Below, one piece after another: positions 7,970 to 15,061 of a stretch of DNA of 50,956 nt. Each line of letters begins with the position of its first letter. Position 1 is the first letter of the stretch. This DNA is from an uncultured Chloroflexota bacterium (GTDB taxonomy: Bacteria > Chloroflexota > Dehalococcoidia > CAUJGQ01), in assembly GCA_937879875.1 (NCBI GenBank), contig CALFMN010000187.1:1-50956 (forward strand). The letters run 5' to 3'. The position numbers were made by a program, and so were the translations under genes. The notes beneath the pieces were generated by a model. That model did not search any database. It was not told the DNA's origin and saw only the letters and a program-made list of their open reading frames with translations.

Positions 7970-10219
7970 GTGGCGACCGGAGCGGCGATGCGCGTTTGCC
8001 CGGCCTGCGGCAAAGAGACGCCCGCCGGCGATCCGTTCTGCGTCGAGTGCGGCGCCGAGGCGACCGCGCAGCCGCCGCAGCACACCGCGCCCGCGGGCGG
8101 TCACGGCGCTGCCGGCACGCACGCGCCTTCGCCGCCGGGACATACCAGCGCCGCGCCCGCGCATGGCGGCGGCCAACCGGGGCACGCTCCGGCCGGAGCG
8201 GCCTTCACCACGAACGCGCACAGCGGCACCGTCCCCGTCTTTCAGGGCAGCGGCGCGGCGGCGACCGGCCAGGCTGCGCCCGCGCAGCCAGCGGCCGCCG
8301 CACCCGCGACCACGAGCAGCCCGGCCTGCCCGAAGTGCGGCAAGCCCGTGCGCGAGGGGGCGCGTTTCTGCCCTTCCTGCGGCGCGGCGCTGTCGGCAGG
8401 TGTGCTGCACATCGGCCAGACGCTCGCGGGGCGCTACAAGATCACCGGCGTGGTCGGCGGCGGCGGCATGGGCGCCGTCTACCGCGCCGTGGACGCGAAT
8501 CTGCCCACGCGCCAGGAGCCGGAGGGCCGCAGTTGCGCCGTCAAGGCGATTCTCAAGACCGACGACCCGGAACTGCTCGCCGCCGCCGCGCTCGAACGCG
8601 AGATGCTGATCCGGCTCGATCATCCCAACATCGTGCGCATCTACGACATCGTGATGCAGGAGAATGTGCCCTTCATCGTGATGGCGTTGGTCCAGGGCGT
8701 GGGCTGGAAGAAATTGATCGAAGACGCCGGCGGCCGCCTCTCGCCCGAAGAGGCCGTACGGCTGATCCTCGGCATCATCCCCGCCTTCCGCTACCTGCAC
8801 CATCGCACGCCGCCCGTTGTCTACCGCGACTTCAAGCCCGGCAACGCGATTCAGGTCAAGGAAGACGACGGCGAGCTGCGCGAGGTGCTGATCGACCTTG
8901 GCACCGCAATCGAGTACGCGCCCGGCCAGCCCGTGCAGGCCTGGGGCACGGTCGGCTACGCGCCGCCGGAGATCCGCGGCGTCTGCGAGCAGACGCCCGG
9001 CATGGATGTCTACACGATCGCCAGCACGCTTGCTGAGCTGGCGGGGCTTGATGTCGAGACGTGGCAGGCCGGGGGCGTGCCGCCGCAGGACCAGTGGCCG
9101 CTGCCCGCCGAGCTGTACGACCTGATCGCCCGCGGCCGCAGCAAGGCGCCCGCCGAGCGCTTCGCCAGTATCGACGAACTGCAAGAACAGCTCGAAGGCG
9201 TTGCCCGCTTCATCCAGGGCGCCTCCAGCGGCAGCGCGGCCGACACGATGTCGGCGGTACCCGTACAAAGCCGCCTGTTTACGGGCAGCATCGGCCACCG
9301 CACGACCGGACGCATTAACGCCTTGCCCGCCGCCGACAGCGCCGACCCGGCGGCGGCTGCGCTCGACTCCGCGCGTGCGCTGATGACCGCCGGCCGTTAC
9401 ACACAGGCGCTGGCCGCGGCCGATGCGGCGATCAACGCCAGCCCCGCCAGCATCGACGCGCGGCTGGTGCGGGCCGCCGCGCTCACCAACCTCGGCCGCG
9501 ACGACGAGGCGAAAGCCGAGCTGCAGACGGCCGACCAGCAGGCGACGCCGGCCACACGCTGGCGCGCCGTCGTGGTCGAGGCCCAGATCGCGCAGGCCGC
9601 GGGCGATGTCGCCACCGCCGAGCGCGACTATCAAGAGTTGATGCGGCTGGTGCCCGGCGAGATCCTGCCCAAGCAGGCGCTCGCCGACCTCTATCACGAC
9701 CAGCAACGCTATCAGGAGGCGCTGCCGCTCTACCAACGCGTGGTGCAGGCCGACCCGGCCAACGCCGAAGCGATTCTGGGCATGGCCGACACGCTCGTCG
9801 CTCTCAACCAGCCGCAGGCCGCGATCGACGCGCTCGACCGTGTCAGCGAGAACGCCGTGCGCTTCGTGGATGCGCAACTGCGGCTGATCGAGCTCTATCT
9901 CTCGCGCGTCGAGCAGCAACCGGAAGAGCTGAACCGCGCCGCGGCGGCGATGGCGGCGCTGGGCGGACGCGTGCAGAGCGGCCACTTCTACCGGCTGCTG
10001 GGCGACTGGTGGTTCGCCGCCTGGTGGCTGGCGCGGGCGCGGGCGCTGCCGGCGATCGATCGCTGGCCGGACGGCGGTTCGCACGACGCCGACGACCGCC
10101 GCGGCATGGCGCAGCGCTGCCGCGAGGCCTATCGCCGCTATCTGCGCCAGGAGCCGGACGCACCCGACGCCGACGCCGTGCTCGACCGTATCTACTTTGG
10201 AGTAGACGAATGGCTGTGA
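7970..10219 (+). CDS. PknG-like Ser/Thr protein kinase with zinc ribbons and TPR repeats
   Basis: A 749-residue protein. Two zinc ribbons (C10/C13/C24/C27 and C120/C123/C134/C137) are separated by an Ala/Pro/Gly-rich linker. The kinase domain (about 150-410) has the glycine loop VVGGGGMGAV (161-170), K192 in CAVKAILK, catalytic D287 in VYRDFKPGN with N292, and D309 in a DLG motif instead of DFG. Residues about 450-749 are alpha-helical TPR repeats. This order (Cys-rich N-terminus, kinase, TPR) is that of mycobacterial PknG, which also has a YxD-type loop and DLG. GTG 7970 follows AGGAGGA. The stop overlaps the next gene by 10 bases. By analogy it would phosphorylate an FHA protein controlling central nitrogen metabolism, but none is encoded here. 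Confidence 0.9.
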   Translation: MATGAAMRVCPACGKETPAGDPFCVECGAEATAQPPQHTAPAGGHGAAGTHAPSPPGHTSAAPAHGGGQPGHAPAGAAFTTNAHSGTVPVFQGSGAAATGQAAPAQPAAAAPATTSSPACPKCGKPVREGARFCPSCGAALSAGVLHIGQTLAGRYKITGVVGGGGMGAVYRAVDANLPTRQEPEGRSCAVKAILKTDDPELLAAAALEREMLIRLDHPNIVRIYDIVMQENVPFIVMALVQGVGWKKLIEDAGGRLSPEEAVRLILGIIPAFRYLHHRTPPVVYRDFKPGNAIQVKEDDGELREVLIDLGTAIEYAPGQPVQAWGTVGYAPPEIRGVCEQTPGMDVYTIASTLAELAGLDVETWQAGGVPPQDQWPLPAELYDLIARGRSKAPAERFASIDELQEQLEGVARFIQGASSGSAADTMSAVPVQSRLFTGSIGHRTTGRINALPAADSADPAAAALDSARALMTAGRYTQALAAADAAINASPASIDARLVRAAALTNLGRDDEAKAELQTADQQATPATRWRAVVVEAQIAQAAGDVATAERDYQELMRLVPGEILPKQALADLYHDQQRYQEALPLYQRVVQADPANAEAILGMADTLVALNQPQAAIDALDRVSENAVRFVDAQLRLIELYLSRVEQQPEELNRAAAAMAALGGRVQSGHFYRLLGDWWFAAWWLARARALPAIDRWPDGGSHDADDRRGMAQRCREAYRRYLRQEPDAPDADAVLDRIYFGVDEWL

Positions 10220-11688
10220 GCCAATCCGGCCGTTTGCGCCGCCGCGCCCGCGGGCAAGCCGCGGCGGCCGGCGGCGCCGTGTCCGCGCGCAGCCGGGTAC
10301 ATACCTGGCGCGAGTTGTTGCTGGCCGCACTGGCGATCGGCTGTGTCGCCGCCGTGGCCGCCGCGGCGGTGGTGCTCGCGGCGAACATCGTGATGAGCAA
10401 CCGCTACAGCGCGATCGTGAACGAGGGCGCGAAGAGCGTGGACGCGGCGCAAAGCGCCCGCGCCGACATTCTCGACAGCGCCGGCGCCTCGGCTGATGCG
10501 CTGGCCGCGACGCAACCGACCGTCCGCGATCAGGCGCGTCAGAGCGCCGCGAACAGCTATGCGGCATTCAAAGAGCAGTTGCGCCTCTCCTGGCAGAACC
10601 GCAGCGACCAGACCTACGGCGAGTTCGCCGCGTTTACCGCCGCCGACAGCGCCAGCACCGACTACGCCGGCGCTATTGGGGCGATGAACGCCGCGATCGA
10701 CGGCAACCGTCCGGACGACGCGCGTGCAGCCTTCAGCTCCGCCTACGCCGTGCTCAATCAGCGGCTGCTGCCGGCGCTGACGAACGGATTGCAGCAGGAC
10801 AAAGTCGACTTCATGGAGGCGCACTACGCCTCGACCAGCAGCACGCTGCGCAACTGGGCGATCGGCGCTGGCGCGGTCAGCGTGTTGCTGGTGCTGGTGG
10901 CGCTGGGCGGCTATCTGCTGACGCGGAGCATGCATCACCGCCTGACCTGGGAGCTGGCGCTGGCGATCCTGCTGGCGCTCGGCGTGGGTGTCTGGGTGAT
11001 CGTGCAACTGCGGCGCGGCGATACGCAGGCGAAGGTGCTGGTGCGCCAGGCGTACGACAGCGTGGCCGGCGCCCGCGACGAGCAGGCGCTCGTCAGTCAG
11101 GAGAACGCGCTGGAGAGCATCGCGATCTTCGACGCCGGCGACCCCGCGAAGGTGCAGCAACACTTCGCCGAGATCTCCGACCTCGATTTGCAGGCGCAGC
11201 AGAATCTCTGCGGCAAGGCCGGCTGCGTCAACGCGCCATTCACTGCCGGCGGCGACGCGGTGCAGTCTGGCGTGGTGGCCTCGGCGTTGGATGGGCAGGA
11301 CCGCTTCGGCCTGCCGCGGGCGCCGCTGGTGGCGAACGTGCACTTCGGCGGGCAGGCGACGAACCTGGAGACCGCTCGCAACAGCTACACGGCTTTCCTC
11401 AAGGCAGACGCCGATCTGAAGGCGGCGCTGACGAAGAGCCCGGCGGACACCGCGGCCGCGGCCACCATCAACGCCGGCGCCAGCCAGACCGCCTTCACCA
11501 ACACGATCAACTCGCTGACCGCGGCGGCGCAGTCGGCCCGCGGCGCCTACGACGGCATTTGGCACTCGGTGCGCGACGCGGCGCGCATCGGCGAAGGGCT
11601 GGCCGTGGCCGAGCTGATCGTGGCGCTGCTGATCGGCGCCGGTCTCTGGCGGCGGCGACAGGAGCTGTACGTGGGCAACGTGCATTGA
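10210..11688 (+). CDS. Four-helix membrane protein, GlnX-like
   Basis: A 492-residue protein with a basic cytosolic N-terminus, helix 1 (about 35-60), an extracytoplasmic domain of about 155 residues, helices 2 and 3 (about 217-237 and 248-268) joined by a short cytosolic turn with HH, a second extracytoplasmic domain of about 190 residues, and helix 4 (about 461-480) with a short RRRQ tail. The outer domains are Ala-rich and alpha-helical, as in sensory four-helix bundles; two cysteines (LCGKAGC) may form a disulfide. The start ATG 10210 lies inside the kinase stop region, so the two are coupled. Four helices with two large outer domains next to a PknG-like kinase is the architecture and synteny of actinobacterial GlnX. 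That identity rests on context and topology, not on clear sequence similarity. Confidence 0.8.
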   Translation: MAVSQSGRLRRRARGQAAAAGGAVSARSRVHTWRELLLAALAIGCVAAVAAAAVVLAANIVMSNRYSAIVNEGAKSVDAAQSARADILDSAGASADALAATQPTVRDQARQSAANSYAAFKEQLRLSWQNRSDQTYGEFAAFTAADSASTDYAGAIGAMNAAIDGNRPDDARAAFSSAYAVLNQRLLPALTNGLQQDKVDFMEAHYASTSSTLRNWAIGAGAVSVLLVLVALGGYLLTRSMHHRLTWELALAILLALGVGVWVIVQLRRGDTQAKVLVRQAYDSVAGARDEQALVSQENALESIAIFDAGDPAKVQQHFAEISDLDLQAQQNLCGKAGCVNAPFTAGGDAVQSGVVASALDGQDRFGLPRAPLVANVHFGGQATNLETARNSYTAFLKADADLKAALTKSPADTAAAATINAGASQTAFTNTINSLTAAAQSARGAYDGIWHSVRDAARIGEGLAVAELIVALLIGAGLWRRRQELYVGNVH

Positions 11689-11817
11689 GGGCGGGGCTGC
11701 ATCGGGTTATCACCAGTCCAGCCGCGAGTCTGCTTCTTTCCGCTTAGGGCCGCCAGACCGCAGCTCGGATCGTCCCACGCTGGCATCCGCCGGTGGCACT
11801 GGCACAGCATCTGCAGA

Positions 11818-13923
11818 TTATGCGGGCCGGCTCACCTGCACCCGCGCCTCGTAGGCGGCGGCGCCGGCTGGCTCGAAGGCGCGCACGGCCGCGTCCGGCA
11901 CCGCGCGGGCGCCGCTGGTCAGGTCATTGATGCCGTGCCAGCCGTCGCGCATCCAGACCACCCCCGCCGGCACCCGCTCCGTCACCAGCGCCCGCGCCTG
12001 CATCGCGCCGCGGTCGTTGTGGATGCGGATCGCGTCGCCGTCGGCCAGCCCGCGCGCCGCCGCGTCGGCGGGATTCAGCCAGAGGCGCGGCTCCGGGTCC
12101 GCCTTTGCCAGCGTGGGCAACGCCTGGCCGTGGTCGTAGAAGCTGTGGAAGTGCGTGATCGTGCGACCCTGGCGGAAGAGCAGCGGATAGCGCGCGGCGC
12201 GATCCGGCTCGCGCCCCGCATCTTCGTGAAGCGGCTCGTAGACCGGCAGCGGCGGCAGGCCCATCGCCTCCGCTTTGGCCGAGTAGAACTCGACTTTGCC
12301 GGACGGTGTGCCGAAGCGCAGATCGGGATGCGCGACGTCTGAGACATCGAGCCGGTGCATGCCGCCCTCGGCGCGGAGCTGCGCGGCGCTGATGCGGCCC
12401 GTGACAGGATGGTCAAACGCCGCGGTCATCAGCTCGTCGGCGTCGGCCCAGGGGAAGAACTCCTGCATGCGGCCGGCGTAGCGTTCATCGCCGCTCAGCC
12501 GTTCGGCGAGCTGCTGCAACACCCACGAGGCCGTGCGCGCCTCACCCCGCGGCGCGATCGCCTGCTCCATCAGATAGAGATGCGTGGCCGTCGCCTTGTA
12601 GCCCGTCTCTTCGAGCCATGACGTGCCCGGCAGCACCACGTCGGCGAAGCCGCGGGCTGTATCGTTCATGAACAGGTCGAAGCAGGCGATCAGGTCCATC
12701 TTCGCCATCGCCGCGGCCACGCGCCCCGCGTCGGCGAACGAGGAGAGCATGTTGGTGCCGAGCAAGAGCAGCACCTTGATACGCCCGGCCTCCAGCGCGT
12801 CGAGCACGCTGCTCATCTCGGAGATCACATAATCGCCCGCTGGCCGCGATTCGACCGCGGCCACGTTGCCGAAGCCGCCGCCGTGGGTCTGCGCCGCGTG
12901 GCGCGGGCCGAAGCCGCCGCCCGCCAGGCCAAGCGCCCCGGTCAGCGCCGGCAGACAGGCGATGGCGCGGCTGCCGTACCAGCCGTTGCCGCTCTTATGC
13001 ATCGAGGAGCCGCCGAGCAGGATTATGCTGTGCCGCGTCGCCGCGTAGCGCCGGGCGAGCGAGTGGATCGCCTCCGCCGCAATGCCCGTCTGCGTCTCGG
13101 CCCACTCGGGCGTGAACTGGCGCACGTGGGCCTCAAACACCTCGAAGCCCTCGCCGTGCGCCGCGATGAAATCGCGGTCGTGCAGCCCTTCGCCGACGAT
13201 CACGTGCGCCATGCCGAGCGCCAGCGCCGCGTCCGCGCCCGGCCGGATCAGATACGCCTCGTCTGCCTGCTCGAACGCTTCACTGCGGCGCACATCGATG
13301 GCAACGACATGCGCCCCGCGGCGCTTCGCGGCGACCAGATGCGGCGCCGTGCCGGGCTGGCTGACCAGGTTCGCGCCCCAGAGCAGGATGAGATCCGCGT
13401 TCGCCGCCATGTCCTCTTTAGTGTTCACTTCCGTCGGGCCGGTCAGCGTCAGGCCGAAGCCGCCCAGCCCCCAGCAGACGATCGACGGGTTCCACCACTG
13501 AAAGCCGGCCATGTTGGCGAAGCGCTGCGTCACCTGCCGGTGCAGCGTATTGGTGATCAGCCCGTGCGAGTGCCACACGGCCACCGCCTCCGGCCCCGCG
13601 TCGAGGATGGCACTGGTGATGCGCTCCAGCGCCGCGTCCCAGCTCGCGTCCTGCCAGGCGTCGAGCTCGCGGCGCTCGCGCAGGCGCGGCCGCAGGAGAC
13701 GCAGCGGGTTGTCCACGATCTCGCCGGCAGCCTGCCCGCGGATGCAGAGGAAACCGCGGCTGTCCGGGTTCTCTTTATCGCCGCGGATCGACAGCACGCG
13801 GTCGTCCTCGACCTTCACGATCATGCCGCAGTAGGTCGGGTTGCAGTTCATCGGACACATGGTGCGCACGGAGCGCACACCGCCCGGCGTGGCGGCGCGC
13901 GAAGCCTCTGGTGCTGTGGTCAT
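11818..13923 (-). CDS. Molybdopterin-dependent oxidoreductase (DMSO reductase family)
   Basis: A 701-residue catalytic subunit. The N-terminal Fe-S site reads CPMNCNPTYC, with a fourth cysteine about 27 residues later (FLCIRG), consistent with a 4Fe-4S cluster. Typical Moco-binding stretches follow: ADLILLWGANLVSQPG, LLLLGTNMLSSFADAG and FADVVLPGTSWLEE. The C-terminal domain 4 includes RLWLNPADAAARGLADGD. The cysteine in PSIVCWG is a candidate Mo ligand. No twin-arginine leader is seen, so it is probably cytosolic. No electron-transfer subunit is adjacent. ATG 13923 follows GAGGAG; a TATACT box lies about 73 bases upstream. The substrate is unknown. Confidence 0.88.
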   Translation of the reverse strand: MTTAPEASRAATPGGVRSVRTMCPMNCNPTYCGMIVKVEDDRVLSIRGDKENPDSRGFLCIRGQAAGEIVDNPLRLLRPRLRERRELDAWQDASWDAALERITSAILDAGPEAVAVWHSHGLITNTLHRQVTQRFANMAGFQWWNPSIVCWGLGGFGLTLTGPTEVNTKEDMAANADLILLWGANLVSQPGTAPHLVAAKRRGAHVVAIDVRRSEAFEQADEAYLIRPGADAALALGMAHVIVGEGLHDRDFIAAHGEGFEVFEAHVRQFTPEWAETQTGIAAEAIHSLARRYAATRHSIILLGGSSMHKSGNGWYGSRAIACLPALTGALGLAGGGFGPRHAAQTHGGGFGNVAAVESRPAGDYVISEMSSVLDALEAGRIKVLLLLGTNMLSSFADAGRVAAAMAKMDLIACFDLFMNDTARGFADVVLPGTSWLEETGYKATATHLYLMEQAIAPRGEARTASWVLQQLAERLSGDERYAGRMQEFFPWADADELMTAAFDHPVTGRISAAQLRAEGGMHRLDVSDVAHPDLRFGTPSGKVEFYSAKAEAMGLPPLPVYEPLHEDAGREPDRAARYPLLFRQGRTITHFHSFYDHGQALPTLAKADPEPRLWLNPADAAARGLADGDAIRIHNDRGAMQARALVTERVPAGVVWMRDGWHGINDLTSGARAVPDAAVRAFEPAGAAAYEARVQVSRPA

Positions 13924-13995
13924 GGGGTCGCTCCTCGTGCTGGCCGGCCGCGGCTGCCGCACGCCTGCGCGGCGCGACTGGCGACCATTGCGCAG

Positions 13996-14001
13996 AGTAT
14001 A
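13996..14001 (-). promoter_or_regulatory. Candidate -10 box (TATACT) for the molybdoenzyme gene
   Basis: Minus-strand TATACT in the 92-base gap between the molybdoenzyme start and the end of the DUF4214 gene. It suggests the molybdoenzyme has its own promoter rather than being read from the DUF4214 gene. Confidence 0.4.
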
Positions 14002-14015
14002 GCCGGCGCGAGCGT

Positions 14016-14876
14016 CTATGCGGCGGCATGGCGGCGCAAGTACTCGTCCGAGCCGAGCAGCGCAGCGCGTACGGCCGCGCTCGACTGGCCCGCCGTCATC
14101 GCGTCGAGCAGCCAGCGTTGCTCGTCGGCCGTGGGCGCGCGGCCGAGGTACTGCTGATAGACGAGATCGAGGAAGTGACGGCGGTATTCGTCGGTCAGAC
14201 TCAGCCCGTAGGCGATATCCTCGCGCCGGGCGCCGCTGCTCAGCGCCGCGAGCTGCGCAGCGCGTTCTGCCGGCGTGGGGTCGCGCCCCAACAGCTCGCG
14301 GAACAGCGCGCCCAGCCAGGTCGCATCCGTATTGCTGTGCTGCCCGTAATACTCGTTCGAGCCTAGCACCCCCGCGACCAACTGTTCAGGCGGGGCGCCC
14401 GCCTTCAGTGCCGCCGTCCAGGCGGCCGCCGCGTCGCTGTCAGCGTTGCGGCCGAGCAGCCGCTGAAAGGCTATGTTGGTCAGCGCCGCGGCGTACTGCG
14501 GCGTCACCAGCAGCGCTGCGGCGACCTGTACGCGCGAGGCGCCGGAGTCGAGCGCGGCGAGCCAGCCATTCAGTTCGTCCTGTGACGGCGGCGCGCCGAG
14601 TGTGTCCGCGTAGGCCGCGCGCACGAAGGCCGCGTTCCGCGCGCGCGTAGCCTGGTCCGTGTTCGCGGGTTGCGGGGAAGCGGCCTCGCTGTGCGGCGAG
14701 GGTGTGCCGGCGAATGCGGCGGTCGTTGCGGACGGCCGGGACGCGAGATCGGCGGGCGGCCGCGCGAAGTGGGTCGTCAGCAACGCGCCCGCGAGCAGCC
14801 CGACCGGCACCGCGGCCGCGACGACCAGCCAGTAGCGCGCCGAGCGCACCGTCCACCACGACGGGGTTACACGCAC
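14016..14876 (-). CDS. DUF4214-repeat protein with an N-terminal membrane anchor
   Basis: About 286 residues. One hydrophobic helix (YWLVVAAAVPVGLLAGALL) near the N-terminus is followed by a Ser/Pro/Ala linker and then about four tandem helical repeats of the DUF4214 type. Each contains a pattern like LLGRxxxxxEA.W and ends in SxEY (TPQYA, SNEYYG, TDEYRR, SDEYLR). DUF4214 modules occur in surface-layer and secreted proteins and are structurally related to phycobilisome linkers; their function is unclear. GTG 14876 is preferred because GAGGGG lies just upstream, although an ATG at 14993 is in frame. It is divergent from the CoA-transferase gene. Confidence 0.75.
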   Translation of the reverse strand: MRVTPSWWTVRSARYWLVVAAAVPVGLLAGALLTTHFARPPADLASRPSATTAAFAGTPSPHSEAASPQPANTDQATRARNAAFVRAAYADTLGAPPSQDELNGWLAALDSGASRVQVAAALLVTPQYAAALTNIAFQRLLGRNADSDAAAAWTAALKAGAPPEQLVAGVLGSNEYYGQHSNTDATWLGALFRELLGRDPTPAERAAQLAALSSGARREDIAYGLSLTDEYRRHFLDLVYQQYLGRAPTADEQRWLLDAMTAGQSSAAVRAALLGSDEYLRRHAAA

Positions 14877-15061
14877 CTGCCATCCCCTCGTGCAGAGCTT
14901 AGCAAACGCGGCGCTCACGGCCCTCGTCGCCGGATGCGGCCGCGGGCGCCGCTCCATGCCAGGGCGGCATATCCGTGCGGCCGTGTGCGGCACGGTGCTT
15001 CGCGTGTGCGCACAATCGCGTACGCTGTGCGGGAGGACGCCAGTCCCCGAGAGGCAGCGTG

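Noticed and set aside
7913..10567. 884-codon open frame on the minus strand
   Set aside because: It is the mirror of the PknG-like kinase gene. High GC at third positions keeps the opposite frame open. Composition is Arg/Gln/His-rich and no family is seen.
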